From Salinivirgaceae bacterium (GTDB taxonomy: Bacteria; Bacteroidota; Bacteroidia; Bacteroidales; SZUA-534): a stretch of 59,946 bases of DNA. Below are positions 27,324 through 36,438 of this stretch, in pieces (within the stretch, counting starts at the first letter, position 1; every line of letters begins with the position of its first letter). The notes beneath the pieces are model-generated. The model ran no database searches. It was not told the DNA's origin and saw only the letters and a program-made list of their open reading frames with translations. The stretch is from NCBI GenBank assembly GCA_017645945.1, contig JAGCNL010000087.1, positions 75,847-135,792 of the forward strand. Direction: 5' to 3'. A program made the translations under genes and the position numbers.

Positions 27324-27571
27324 AAAGCGATTTTTGGCGAGTTTTAGCGCAAAAAACGCGATATTGCATGAAAACGATACGTTTTTTTGCACTTTTTTGC
27401 GTTCAATTCGGGGTTCTTTAGCAATGTGTTTTTGAAGAAAACGACCTGCATGAAAAAAACGTGAGATCTATTGTAATTGATTTATGTCAGAAAGTGATCA
27501 TTATTATATAATATGGTATATGTGTCGAGGCCGATACGTGAAACGCATATTGAAATCACGTGAAAAACGTG

Positions 27572-27579
27572 TAATTTTG
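27572..27579 (+). promoter_or_regulatory. -7 promoter element (TAATTTTG) of the aminotransferase gene
   Basis: TAnnTTTG match 24 bases before the ATG at 27603; an ACGTGAAA-rich stretch lies immediately upstream. Confidence 0.6.
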
Positions 27580-27602
27580 CACCCCGATAAAATACAAGCA
27601 GT

Positions 27603-28895
27603 ATGAATCCGCAAGCACAGAACTTGAATGAGATTATCGCCTCGAAAAATCAGGCGGTATTTGATTTGTTGTCAGAACGTGGCAAGAACATTTTCTTCCC
27701 GAAGAAAGGTATTTTAGGGCAAGGCGCCGAAGCAAAAGGCACCCGAATCAACGCCACCATTGGCACAGCCATTGAAGACGACGGCTCACCGATGCATCTT
27801 GAGAGCATCAGCTCGAAACTGGGAATTTCGGCCGACAAGGCGTTCCTTTACGCACCAAGTTTCGGTCGTCCCGACATTCGCAAACGCTGGCAGGCAATGA
27901 TTGCTGAGAAAAATCCGCGTCTGAAAGGCATCACCATCAGTTTGCCAATCGCCACAAGCGCGCTTACTCACGGTATCAGTATGGCCGGCTATATGTTCCT
28001 GAACGAAGGTCAAGAGATTCTGGTGCCGAACCTTTATTGGGGCAACTACAATCTGGCTTTGAGCAACGCCTATGGTGCAAAAATCACGCCGTATAACTTG
28101 TTCGCAGGCGATAAGATGGATATTGCTTCGCTTTCAGCCGCTCTGTTGGCCGATGGCGACAAGAAGGTGCTGCTGCTCAACTTCCCGAACAACCCGACAG
28201 GCTATTCGCCACGCGTTGACGAGATGCAGGCTTTGGTTGCAGCCATTAAGAATGCTGCCGAGAAAGGCAAGAAAATAGCTGTCATCTGCGACGATGCTTA
28301 CTTCGGACTTGTTTACGAAGAAGGTGTCGATCGTCAGTCACCATTTGCATATCTGGCAGATTTGCACGAGAATGTGCTTTCAGTCAAAGTCGATGGCCCG
28401 ACCAAGGAAGATTATGTTTGGGGATTCCGTGTGGGATTCATCACATACGCCGTTAAGGGTGGTGACGCTCAACTCTACGAAGCACTTGAAAACAAGACGG
28501 CAGGTGCAGTCCGTGGTAATATCTCGAATGCCAGCAACCTTTCGCAGTCGCTTTTGGTTCAGGCATTTGAATCGCCAACCTACGCCGCAGAAAAGAAAGC
28601 CAAACTCGATATTATGCAGGCTCGCTACAATGCTGTCCGCAACACATTGAGCGATGCCAAATATGCACCGTATTTCAAGGCTCTGCCTTACAATTCGGGC
28701 TATTTTATGTGCATCAAACCTGCCGACGGAATCGATGCAGAGAAGGTTCGTCTGCTGCTCATCGAGAAGTACAGCATCGGCACAATCAACATCAATGGCC
28801 TTATCCGCATTGCATTTTCAGCCGTTGCCGAAAAGGACATCCGCCCGATGTTCGATGGTATTCTGGCGGCTTGCAAGGAAGTGTCAGGAAAGTAA
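27603..28895 (+). CDS. class I/II PLP-dependent aminotransferase
   Basis: This 430-residue enzyme transfers amino groups with pyridoxal phosphate. Visible motifs are LYAPSFGRPDIRKRW (substrate-side loop), NFPNNPTGYSP at 193-203, VICDDAYFGLVY (the PLP-ring Asp near 230) and GPTKEDYVWGFRVGF, in which Lys268 is the Schiff-base lysine followed by the phosphate-binding Arg. The N-terminal KGTRINATIGTAIEDDGSPMHL is typical of aminotransferases acting on aromatic or branched amino acids, but specificity cannot be settled. It is monocistronic, between a palindrome-rich leader and a bidirectional terminator. Confidence 0.9.
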   Translation: MNPQAQNLNEIIASKNQAVFDLLSERGKNIFFPKKGILGQGAEAKGTRINATIGTAIEDDGSPMHLESISSKLGISADKAFLYAPSFGRPDIRKRWQAMIAEKNPRLKGITISLPIATSALTHGISMAGYMFLNEGQEILVPNLYWGNYNLALSNAYGAKITPYNLFAGDKMDIASLSAALLADGDKKVLLLNFPNNPTGYSPRVDEMQALVAAIKNAAEKGKKIAVICDDAYFGLVYEEGVDRQSPFAYLADLHENVLSVKVDGPTKEDYVWGFRVGFITYAVKGGDAQLYEALENKTAGAVRGNISNASNLSQSLLVQAFESPTYAAEKKAKLDIMQARYNAVRNTLSDAKYAPYFKALPYNSGYFMCIKPADGIDAEKVRLLLIEKYSIGTININGLIRIAFSAVAEKDIRPMFDGILAACKEVSGK

Positions 28896-28920
28896 AGTTG
28901 ATACGTTTTAAAATAAAAAA

Positions 28921-28942
28921 AGCGGAATCGAAAGACTCCGCT
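28921..28942. terminator. bidirectional terminator between aminotransferase and rfbB
   Basis: AGCGGA/TCCGCT stem flanked by A7 and T7 runs, placed between two convergent genes. Confidence 0.85.
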
Positions 28943-28964
28943 TTTTTTATGAATAATTGTGTGA

Positions 28965-29978
28965 CTATTTCCGATTTAAATACCATTCCACTGTTTTCAG
29001 AATTCCGCTCTCGAAATTCTCATCGGCACGCCAGCCCAACTCCTTTTCAATTTTGGTGGCATCGATGGCATAACGGCGGTCGTGGCCAGCACGGTCTTTA
29101 ACAAAGGTAATCAGCTCTTTATACGATTTTCCGTCTTCGCGCGGACGTTGGTCGTCTAGAATGGTGCATATGGTATCAACAATCTGCAAGTTGGTGCGCT
29201 CGTTGCGGCCGCCAATGTTGTAGGTCTCGCCAGCCTTGCCACGATGGTAGATAAGATCGATGCCTGCGCAGTGGTCAATCACATACAACCAGTCGCGGAT
29301 GTTCTTGCCGTCGCCGTAGATTGGAATATTTTCACCTGCCAAAGCCTTGCGGATGATGGTTGGAATCAACTTCTCATTGTGCTGCTTCGGACCGTAATTA
29401 TTTGAGCAGTTGCTTGTTGTGACGTTCATTCCATAGGTGTGATGATAGGCGCGCACAATCAAGTCAGAGCTTGCCTTTGCAGCCGAATATGGGCTGTTAG
29501 GCGCATAAGGCGTTGTTTCTGTGAAGAAACCAGTCTCGCCCAAAGTGCCGTAAACCTCGTCGGTCGAAATGTGGTGGAAACGGCAGCCTTCGTACTCTTT
29601 TTTGTATTTGAACGGCGCGTCCATCCAGTATTTACGGGCAACATCGAGCAATGTGAATGTGCCGTTGATGTTCGTCTTGATAAAGATTTCAGGACCATTT
29701 ATTGAATTGTCGACGTGCGACTCGGCTGCAAAGTGAATCACACCGCGTATATCGTACTGATGGAACAGATACTCAACAAGTTCGCGGTTGCAGATGTCGC
29801 CTTGAACAAATGTATATTGGTCGCTATCCTCAACCTCTGACAAGTTTGCCAGATTACCAGCATAGGTCAGTTTGTCAAGGTTAATAATGTGATAATCAGA
29901 ATGTTTTTCAATAAAAAAAGGAATAAAGTTTGAGCCGATAAATCCAGCTCCACCTGTTACTAATATCGATACGCTCAT
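28965..29978 (-). CDS. rfbB: dTDP-glucose 4,6-dehydratase
   Basis: RfbB turns dTDP-glucose into dTDP-4-keto-6-deoxyglucose. The 337-residue sequence starts with the NAD-binding ILVTGGAGFIGSNF. It has HFAAESHVDNSI, the catalytic DEVYGTLG region, and YSAAKASSDLIVRAYHHTYGM with the Y-x-x-x-K pair. GPKQHNEKLIPTIIRKAL and GDGKNIRDWLYVIDHC follow. It is the last gene of a minus-strand run rfbA-rfbC-rfbB with gaps of 3 and 23 bases. The reductase rfbD that would finish dTDP-rhamnose is not in this window. Confidence 0.97.
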   Translation of the reverse strand: MSVSILVTGGAGFIGSNFIPFFIEKHSDYHIINLDKLTYAGNLANLSEVEDSDQYTFVQGDICNRELVEYLFHQYDIRGVIHFAAESHVDNSINGPEIFIKTNINGTFTLLDVARKYWMDAPFKYKKEYEGCRFHHISTDEVYGTLGETGFFTETTPYAPNSPYSAAKASSDLIVRAYHHTYGMNVTTSNCSNNYGPKQHNEKLIPTIIRKALAGENIPIYGDGKNIRDWLYVIDHCAGIDLIYHRGKAGETYNIGGRNERTNLQIVDTICTILDDQRPREDGKSYKELITFVKDRAGHDRRYAIDATKIEKELGWRADENFESGILKTVEWYLNRK

Positions 29979-29981
29979 ATT

Positions 29982-30548
29982 TTAATATAATTTATCCGTA
30001 AAGTTAAATAAATCAGCGTCTTTCAAATTGACAGCCGCTAAATCTTTGTCCGACAAATTTAATTCAAAATTCACTTTCGGCCATTGAATATTTAAGTCAG
30101 GGTCATCGAAGCGGATTCCGCGTTCGCTGGCTTTGTTGTAGTAATTGTCACATTTATAGACAAATGTTGCGTGTTCGCTCAAAACCAAAAATCCGTGTGC
30201 AAATCCGCGTGGAATAAAGAATTGTCGCTTGTTCTCTGCACTCAAAACCACCCCGACGTATTTCCCGAAGGTTGGCGAGCCTTTGCGAATATCGACAGCC
30301 ACATCGTACACTTCGCCTTCAATCACTCGAACAAGTTTCGACTGCGAGTAGGGGTGCATCTGGTAGTGTAAACCACGTAGCACGCCGCCAGTCGATGATG
30401 ATTCATTGTCTTGAATGAACCGAGTATTGCACACATTCTCAATAAATTGATTCTCGCGGAATGTCTCGCAGAAATATCCTCTATGGTCACCGAAAATCTG
30501 CGGCTCCATTATCACCACCCCGTTAATATCAGTCTTTATAAAATTCAT
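29982..30548 (-). CDS. rfbC: dTDP-4-dehydrorhamnose 3,5-epimerase
   Basis: RfbC epimerises carbons 3 and 5 of the 4-keto sugar made by RfbB. The 188-residue cupin has VVIMEPQIFGDHRGYFCETF, FIQDNESSSTGGVLRGLHYQ (the His in RGLHYQ is the catalytic base), YDVAVDIRKGSPTFGKY and FIPRGFAHGFLVLSE. The tail is normal in length. It lies between rfbA and rfbB with three bases to the latter. With rfbD missing nearby, the product sugar could be L-rhamnose (reductase elsewhere) or another deoxyhexose. Confidence 0.96.
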   Translation of the reverse strand: MNFIKTDINGVVIMEPQIFGDHRGYFCETFRENQFIENVCNTRFIQDNESSSTGGVLRGLHYQMHPYSQSKLVRVIEGEVYDVAVDIRKGSPTFGKYVGVVLSAENKRQFFIPRGFAHGFLVLSEHATFVYKCDNYYNKASERGIRFDDPDLNIQWPKVNFELNLSDKDLAAVNLKDADLFNFTDKLY

Positions 30549-30571
30549 TGTATTCGGCTGTTAATCAATCT

Positions 30572-31453
30572 TTAAGCTTTGTTGTTGACCAATTTCATCA
30601 AATATTGGCCGTAATCGTTTTTCATCAGAGGTTTTGCCAGTTCGGCCAACTGTTCGCGATTGATAAAACCACGTTTGTAGGCAATCTCTTCGGGGCAGCT
30701 AACCATCAGACCTGTACGTTTTTGCAGTGTCTCAACAAAATTACTTGCCTCAATCAGGCTACTGTAGGTGCCAGTATCGAGCCAGGCAAAACCGCGGCCC
30801 ATAATCTCAACCTGAAGATCTCCTTTTGTCAGGTATTCTTGATTTACAGTGGTAATTTCGAGCTCGCCGCGTGCCGACGGTTTGATGTGTTTGGCAATCT
30901 CAACCACGCTATTCGGGTAGAAATAAAGTCCCACAACGGCATAATTTGATTTTGGCTCTTTCGGTTTCTCCTCGATTGAAATAACCTTGCCAGTACTGTC
31001 GAATTCTGCCACACCGTAACGTTCAGGGTCGTTCACATAGTAGCCAAAAACCGTTGCCTTGCCTTGATGCTCAACGTTTTTGCGAGCGTCGGCAAGATGA
31101 TTCGGAAGACCGTGACCATAGAATATGTTATCGCCCAAAACAAGGCAGACAGAATCGTTACCAATGAATTTCTCGCCGATGATGAACGCTTGCGCCAGTC
31201 CGTCGGGCGAAGGTTGCTCGGCATATTCAAGATTGATGCCCCACTCTTTACCGCTACCAAGCAGACGCTTGAATCCTGGCAAATCGTGCGGTGTTGAAAT
31301 AACCAAAATATCCTTGATTCCAGCCATCATAAGGACCGTCAACGGATAGTAAATCATTGGTTTATCATAGATTGGCAGCAATTGCTTCGATACTCCCTTT
31401 GTGATTGGAAATAAGCGAGTTCCGCTACCACCTGCAAGAACTATTCCTTTCAT
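30572..31453 (-). CDS. rfbA: glucose-1-phosphate thymidylyltransferase
   Basis: RfbA makes dTDP-glucose from dTTP and glucose-1-phosphate. The 293-residue sequence starts [20 protein letters not shown], with the G-G-x-G-T-R-L nucleotide loop, then [28 protein letters not shown] (the metal-binding Asp), [19 protein letters not shown] and [13 protein letters not shown]. Length and motifs match RfbA of the rhamnose pathway. It is the promoter-proximal member of the rfb trio, 54 bases downstream of the wbpB-like gene. Confidence 0.97.
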   Translation of the reverse strand: MKGIVLAGGSGTRLFPITKGVSKQLLPIYDKPMIYYPLTVLMMAGIKDILVISTPHDLPGFKRLLGSGKEWGINLEYAEQPSPDGLAQAFIIGEKFIGNDSVCLVLGDNIFYGHGLPNHLADARKNVEHQGKATVFGYYVNDPERYGVAEFDSTGKVISIEEKPKEPKSNYAVVGLYFYPNSVVEIAKHIKPSARGELEITTVNQEYLTKGDLQVEIMGRGFAWLDTGTYSSLIEASNFVETLQKRTGLMVSCPEEIAYKRGFINREQLAELAKPLMKNDYGQYLMKLVNNKA

Positions 31454-31507
31454 ATTTGCTATAAATTTTAAAATTTCAAAGTTATAAGTTTTTGTTTTTA
31501 GTTAGCG

Positions 31508-32455
31508 TTATTTCCTCCTTTTCAACAAATCGGGATGGAAATCACCGACCAAACCAACAGGCGTTGCATTGCGGATTTGGTGTGCAATCTCAATCGACGG
31601 CAGAGCATCGTCAAGACCAAAACCTTTGCCCGCCAATATGTTACGATAAGTTTCGGTATGTAGTTCGGTGAATCCCGTGCTAAACTCAAATTCCTCACCA
31701 TCAATCAGAATGGTGCGGAAAGTGCGTTTCCCTTCTGCCTTAACCTCGTCGGGAATGTCGTTGTAATCGATACTTAAGAACCAACGGACACGGGCGTTAC
31801 GCAAACGCAGAAATCCTGCCGAATGGTAAGCATCGTTTTCATGAACAATGCACTCCTGCACTGGTCCGAAAATCCACGTAAGCATATCGAAGAAGTGAAT
31901 GCCAATGTTAGTGGCTACGCCTCCAGACTTACTAATGTCGCCCTTCCACGAGTAGTGATACCATTTGCCGCGACTTGTAAAATAACGCAAATCAATATCG
32001 TACACCTTATTTGGGTCGCCAGCATCAACCTTCTTCTTTAAATCGACAATCGACTGGTGAAGTCGAAGTTGAAGAATGTTATAGATTTTCTTTCCTGTCT
32101 CTTTCTCGTAATCCTTCAGGGCTTCAACATTCCACGGATTGAGCACAAGTGGCTTCTCGCAGATGGCATCAGCACCTTGGCGCAGAGCAAAACGAATGTG
32201 AGAGTCGTGCAAATAATTTGGTGTACAAATACTTACATAATCGATTGGAGTTCCTTCTCGTTTCAACTTGTAAATGTGGCGGTCGAAGCGTTCGAATTCG
32301 GTAAAAAAGTCGGCTTCAGGAAAATAACTATCCATAATGCCAACACTGTCGAATTTATCGAGAGCCGCAACCAATTGGTTGCCAGTGTCTTTTATGGCTT
32401 TCATATGCCTTACGGCGATGTATCCTGCCGCACCTATCAGTGCAAAATTCTTCAT
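31508..32455 (-). CDS. Gfo/Idh/MocA oxidoreductase of the WbpB/WlbA type
   Basis: The WbpB/WlbA group oxidises C3 of UDP-GlcNAcA on the way to 2,3-diacetamido uronic acids. The 315-residue sequence starts MKNFALIGAAGYIAVRHMKAI (NAD-binding loop). It contains DSVGIMDSYFPEADFFTEFERFDRH, SICTPNYLHDSHIRFALRQG and the catalytic-site ICEKPLVLNPWN. The conserved FERFDRH block is strong evidence for this subgroup. The ATG at 32455 is preferred to a TTG at 32500 that overlaps the wbpD stop; an internal -7 box (32480-32487) lies between. The partner transaminase and dehydrogenase (WbpE, WbpA) are not in the window. Confidence 0.88.
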   Translation of the reverse strand: MKNFALIGAAGYIAVRHMKAIKDTGNQLVAALDKFDSVGIMDSYFPEADFFTEFERFDRHIYKLKREGTPIDYVSICTPNYLHDSHIRFALRQGADAICEKPLVLNPWNVEALKDYEKETGKKIYNILQLRLHQSIVDLKKKVDAGDPNKVYDIDLRYFTSRGKWYHYSWKGDISKSGGVATNIGIHFFDMLTWIFGPVQECIVHENDAYHSAGFLRLRNARVRWFLSIDYNDIPDEVKAEGKRTFRTILIDGEEFEFSTGFTELHTETYRNILAGKGFGLDDALPSIEIAHQIRNATPVGLVGDFHPDLLKRRK

Positions 32456-32479
32456 TCGTTCAAGGTTTTTACCAATTGG

Positions 32480-32487
32480 CAAATTTA
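32480..32487 (-). promoter_or_regulatory. possible internal -7 element (TAAATTTG) before the wbpB-like gene
   Basis: TAnnTTTG match 24 bases upstream of the ATG at 32455. It could allow wbpB and the rfb genes to be transcribed apart from wbpD. Confidence 0.4.
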
Positions 32488-32496
32488 TTGATTCCT

Positions 32497-33075
32497 TCAA
32501 ATCTCCGTAACCTCTCCGTCAGTTAATTTGTAGCGTTTGCCACTTTCGGGGCAGACGGCAATATTGTTGCTGTCGAATCTCAGTTTGTGGCCGTACTCGC
32601 TCACCCAGCCAGTTTGCCGTGCTGGATTGCCAACTACAAGCGCATACGGCTTCACATCTTTGGTAACCACCGCTCCAGCACCAATTAGGGCGTACTGCCC
32701 AATAGTATGGCCGCAGACAATGGTAGCATTTGCGCCAATCGATGCGCCGCGTTTCACCAGAGTGGGGCGGTATTGGTCTTTGCGGGCAATGGCGCTGCGA
32801 GGATTTATCACATTGGTAAACACCGCCGAAGGGCCTAGAAACACATCGTCTTCGCACGTCACACCAGTGTAAACCGACACATTGTTCTGCACTTTCACGT
32901 TGTTGCCAAGCACCACTTGCGGCGACACAACCACGTTCTGCCCAATATTGCAGTCGCGGCCGATGGTGCAGCCACTCATAATATGGCTAAAATGCCAAAT
33001 CTTTGTACCACAACCAATTGTGCAGCCGTCATCGATAATTGCTGATTCGTGTGCATAAAAGCCATTGTTGCTCAT
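32497..33075 (-). CDS. hexapeptide acetyltransferase of the WbpD/WlbB type
   Basis: WbpD acetylates the 3-amino group of UDP-GlcNAc(3NH2)A. The 192-residue protein is a left-handed parallel beta helix built from hexapeptide repeats, for example [40 protein letters not shown] and [17 protein letters not shown], and ends with [29 protein letters not shown]. This pattern and its adjacency to a WbpB-type dehydrogenase identify it. The ATG at 33075 is preferred over a TTG six bases upstream. It is the first gene of the minus-strand sugar-nucleotide run. Confidence 0.88.
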   Translation of the reverse strand: MSNNGFYAHESAIIDDGCTIGCGTKIWHFSHIMSGCTIGRDCNIGQNVVVSPQVVLGNNVKVQNNVSVYTGVTCEDDVFLGPSAVFTNVINPRSAIARKDQYRPTLVKRGASIGANATIVCGHTIGQYALIGAGAVVTKDVKPYALVVGNPARQTGWVSEYGHKLRFDSNNIAVCPESGKRYKLTDGEVTEI

Positions 33076-33211
33076 AATCAAACTATTTACATAGAAAAAC
33101 GAAAAACAAATTCAAACATTATGCAGTTGTCAAATCATTCTTAATGTTTTTCACTCCACTTATTTGAAGGCAAAGAAAATCAATATACGCTAATAATCTT
33201 ACGTTTATATT

Positions 33212-34702
33212 TTATTTGTGATGTTTCAATTTGTTCAGCAATTGCTTTCCGTTGACCACTGCGTCCACTGCTGCAATCATCAGCACAGGCAACATCGGTA
33301 GATTGTATCTCTCCTCGATACCGCGTTGAAACCAAGCAAGATAAACAAGGTATGTAACAGCGATGGCATAGACCGCAAATTTTGGCCATTTGCGCCAACT
33401 TGCAGCCAATGCAACCCAAATCAGCACGAAAAGCGAGGCGTGAAGCATGAAAAAAAGTATGCGGAATAATTCCATCAACACATTGCCACGCAGTGTTTTC
33501 TGAAACATATACATCGACAGGTTGGAGTGTAACGCCATCCGTCCGTAAACCTTTAACGGTCCGCTAACATGTACCATTAAAGGGCATTGACGGCGGACTT
33601 GGCACGTCAGGCTGTCGAAATGGGCCGCTACATGTTTTTCTTCATCAGTAAACCATTGAGGCACACATTGTTGATTTTTAAAGAAGGGCACCTGTTTACG
33701 CAGTAATTTCTGGTAATCGGAGAATGCACGGGTTATTTCCTCTTTGCCTACAGCGTTAATCACTTTTGGCGGTATGAACGCCACTGCACGCTCAACTGAG
33801 GCATTGGCGCTGTCGTCATTTAGTGCCGATTGCCACAAGCCTGCAATCGTTGAGTGAAATTCATCGCCACGCGGTGACCATGTTCGGGCAAAATTCCAAG
33901 CGGCTTTGTGCGCAGGTCGGAATAAGTCGGGCGCATCGGTGGAATAAATTGGGTGCAAGCCGACAAACTGATTGGCAATGCTGTAGTTGCGAACTTGCCA
34001 AGCTGTCATCGGCAATAGAGCAATGATGGTTGCTGCTATGGCGGTGGCAAAGCGACGTTTCAAACCGTGGAAATCTGTCATCATTGCTGCAAGTGGCAAA
34101 AGTGGTAGCAGCAAGCCTAATACTGGCCTGATAATGAATAAGATTGCAAAAACAGCGGCTGATGCGTAAAGCCACTGAGAACCTCTATTTTGCGCATAGT
34201 GCGAGAGCAAGAATAGAAAAGCAATCACAAGTGCAGGTGTTACACCTTCGGTCAGCGTGTATGAGAGAAAACCGCAAGCAAAAGGTGTGCAACCATAAAT
34301 TATTGCAGCACAAACTGATGCGATTTCATATTTGGTGAATTTCAGTGCAAGCCCGTAGAGCAAACCTGCCGAAACTGCAAAAAGCAGCATCTGAAAAATC
34401 TTCAGCCAAAACAGAGGATTTTGCGGAAATATTATTTTGAAAATCAAATAAATGCCTCCGTACCCTGGCGAGCGGAGGTAATAAGAGTTGTCGGCAGGCG
34501 AATTTGCCCGCCACACACCATTTTCAAGATAATTGTCGGCAGGTGCCAGATAACTTGCGTCGTCAGCAGTGATAACTGTTTGGCCGTCACGGAGTTCAAT
34601 GCCGTCGGCCTTAAGCTGGTGGGTGTTTATGAAATTAAAAAGCATTGCAGACAGCAGCGTTGCGACACCAATCAAAATCGAACGTTTGACTTCACGTGTC
34701 AT
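33212..34702 (-). CDS. membrane glycosyltransferase-like protein (GT39/ArnT type)
   Basis: This 496-residue protein has about eleven hydrophobic helices. An acidic periplasmic loop follows the first helix (GQTVITADDASYLAPADNYLENGVW); Asp pairs at this place are the catalytic residues in polyprenyl-phosphate-dependent transferases of the PMT/ArnT group. A large soluble insertion (residues about 250-410) lies before the last helices. YYLRSPGYGGIYLIFKIIF resembles the family's R-x-P-x-Y region. Acceptor unknown; glycan or lipid A decoration is plausible. The ATG at 34702 is preferred. It is 137 bases upstream of the wbpD-like gene. Confidence 0.75.
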   Translation of the reverse strand: MTREVKRSILIGVATLLSAMLFNFINTHQLKADGIELRDGQTVITADDASYLAPADNYLENGVWRANSPADNSYYLRSPGYGGIYLIFKIIFPQNPLFWLKIFQMLLFAVSAGLLYGLALKFTKYEIASVCAAIIYGCTPFACGFLSYTLTEGVTPALVIAFLFLLSHYAQNRGSQWLYASAAVFAILFIIRPVLGLLLPLLPLAAMMTDFHGLKRRFATAIAATIIALLPMTAWQVRNYSIANQFVGLHPIYSTDAPDLFRPAHKAAWNFARTWSPRGDEFHSTIAGLWQSALNDDSANASVERAVAFIPPKVINAVGKEEITRAFSDYQKLLRKQVPFFKNQQCVPQWFTDEEKHVAAHFDSLTCQVRRQCPLMVHVSGPLKVYGRMALHSNLSMYMFQKTLRGNVLMELFRILFFMLHASLFVLIWVALAASWRKWPKFAVYAIAVTYLVYLAWFQRGIEERYNLPMLPVLMIAAVDAVVNGKQLLNKLKHHK

Positions 34703-34739
34703 CTGCCGCCTGCAATGCTTCAAACTATCTGTCAGTCAA

Positions 34740-36254
34740 TTACTGATGAGCTTCGCGCAGCAGGTCGTTGACAGTTTTAACAGGATTGAATGTGCTGGCT
34801 GGAACCTCAACAAACAGAGTAATCCAGTCGCTCATTGCGCCGTTCCAAAGGCCTGGCAGCTCAAGCGCACGCACGGTTTTGCCTTCGATGCTCTTGCTGC
34901 TGATGAAACCAGTCTGTGCATCAACAAACATCGGCAAATCGAACTTATTTCCTTTGTAATCAACCGTTGAGCATACCAAATCAACAGGGTTGAAGTGAGT
35001 GGCTTGTGCCATTATATCCTTCTTGTTGTCAGGTATTTGCGTGCTTTCAAGAATCTGAAGTTGGATTGAACCGTCGGCGCCTTTCACCCAATACGGGCCA
35101 CCACCAGGCTCACCTTCGTTCACCACCATACCGCAGACGCGGATTGGGCGGTTCAGTTTGTTGCGCAGGAAATCAAGTTTCTGGTTCTCGGAGTAGAGCG
35201 GGAACTCGGCTGGCGGCAGAATGGCCAGTTTGGTCTTTATAAATGCTTCAACTTCAATCATTAACGCTTCGGTCGGATTTTCGTCGAGTTTGCGCAGATA
35301 TTCGAACACTTTGGCCTGATTCGAGAGCAACATGCCAGCTATTGCCTTCTTATACAGCAAGGTATCGGCATTCTTGGTGTCTTGCGCTACATTGTCAATG
35401 TTTTTGATGAAGATGATGTCAGCGTCAATCTGATTCAGGTTGGCGATGAGTGCGCCGTGTCCGCCCGGACGGAAAACCAAACCTCCATCTGGATTGTGAA
35501 CAGGCTTGTTGTTTTCGTCAACGGCAACGGTGTCAGTTTCAGGCTTTTGTGTGCTGAACGACACTTTGTAACGACAGTTGTATTTTTTGCTGTAGAACGG
35601 CATAACTTCATCCAACTTCTTCTCAAACAATTCCTTATGCGATTCCGACACAGTGAAATGCAAGTTTGCCACACCATTTTCGGCAGCGTAGGCTGCACCT
35701 TCTTTCAGATGCTCTTCGAATGGAGTGATGCAGCCGTCGGCGGTCTTGTGGAATTTCAGCAAGCCTTTCGGCAACTTGCCGTAATTCAAGCCTTTATCGG
35801 TCAAAATGGCACTCAGCAGAACATCTATTTGCTTGTTTTTCAGTACATCTTCCACCGATGTGCCTTGTTTCTTCAAAACAGCCTGCAAATCGTCGTAGAA
35901 AGCGAACTTTGTGATGTTGTTGCACAAATCGGCTATTGCCTTGTCGCTCATTGCTTTATCGTAATCTTGCGGACCTTGGTACGCATCCATCACTTCGAAC
36001 AGTTTTTTGAACATCCGCGAGGCAGCGCCCGAAGCAGGCACGAATTTCATTTTCCGAGATTTCGATGACTCAAACAATTTCACGTACTCCAGCAAACGTG
36101 CTTCCGACAAGCATTTGATGCCGTTTTTTGCGGTCGCTGCCGCTACTATGTCCAGTGGATTGAATCCTTTTGCAAATCGTCTGATTTGCTCCTCTACATC
36201 CCTAGGCTCAAGATTGTGAGCCTTGATTGATGCTAATTCTTGTTGGTTATACAT
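34740..36254 (-). CDS. DUF4301 family protein, possible uridylyltransferase-like enzyme
   Basis: This 504-residue soluble protein belongs to the Bacteroidota DUF4301 family, for which I know no proven activity. Two stretches resemble nucleotidyltransferases of the UDP-sugar pyrophosphorylase type: KFVPASGAASRMFKKLFE (compare the G-G-x-G-T-R-L loop) and GGLVFRPGGHGALIANLN followed by ADIIFIKNIDNVAQD (compare P-x-G-H/N-G-D and the N-x-D-N substrate loop). This is an inference from pattern, not a family assignment. The gene lies beside nucleotide-sugar genes, which fits. The ATG at 36254 is chosen because the -7 promoter at 36297 lies between it and the longer frame start. Confidence 0.8.
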   Translation of the reverse strand: MYNQQELASIKAHNLEPRDVEEQIRRFAKGFNPLDIVAAATAKNGIKCLSEARLLEYVKLFESSKSRKMKFVPASGAASRMFKKLFEVMDAYQGPQDYDKAMSDKAIADLCNNITKFAFYDDLQAVLKKQGTSVEDVLKNKQIDVLLSAILTDKGLNYGKLPKGLLKFHKTADGCITPFEEHLKEGAAYAAENGVANLHFTVSESHKELFEKKLDEVMPFYSKKYNCRYKVSFSTQKPETDTVAVDENNKPVHNPDGGLVFRPGGHGALIANLNQIDADIIFIKNIDNVAQDTKNADTLLYKKAIAGMLLSNQAKVFEYLRKLDENPTEALMIEVEAFIKTKLAILPPAEFPLYSENQKLDFLRNKLNRPIRVCGMVVNEGEPGGGPYWVKGADGSIQLQILESTQIPDNKKDIMAQATHFNPVDLVCSTVDYKGNKFDLPMFVDAQTGFISSKSIEGKTVRALELPGLWNGAMSDWITLFVEVPASTFNPVKTVNDLLREAHQ

Positions 36255-36296
36255 AAGCGTGTATTTTTGTTGTGTTTTGTTTAAAACATAGTATAT

Positions 36297-36304
36297 CAAA
36301 GTTA
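36297..36304 (-). promoter_or_regulatory. -7 promoter element (TAACTTTG) of the DUF4301 gene
   Basis: TAnnTTTG match 42 bases upstream of the ATG at 36254. Confidence 0.55.
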
Positions 36305-36438
36305 GTCATCTACGCGATAAAAGCAAGTAAAAAGACGTTTTTATTGCGATTCTTTGTCACAAATCGCGTGGTTGATTGTGTATCTACAATTTAGGAAAGA
36401 GGCAATTTGCCAGGTTAAACCTCAAATTGCGTTTTTCG

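Larger units (their letters stand above)
27096..27571. other. non-coding region rich in short palindromes
   Basis: About 480 bases without a credible gene between two divergent promoters. AT-rich, with repeated TGCAA/TTGCA, AACGTTTGC and ACGTGAAA words (the last at 27536-27570, including CACGTGAAAAACGTG). Looks regulatory, or like the remains of a repeat element. Confidence 0.5.

Noticed and set aside
32456..32500. TTG start for the WbpB-like protein with TTGA overlap of the wbpD stop
   Set aside because: The extra 15 residues do not occur before the conserved MKNFALIG start in the family.
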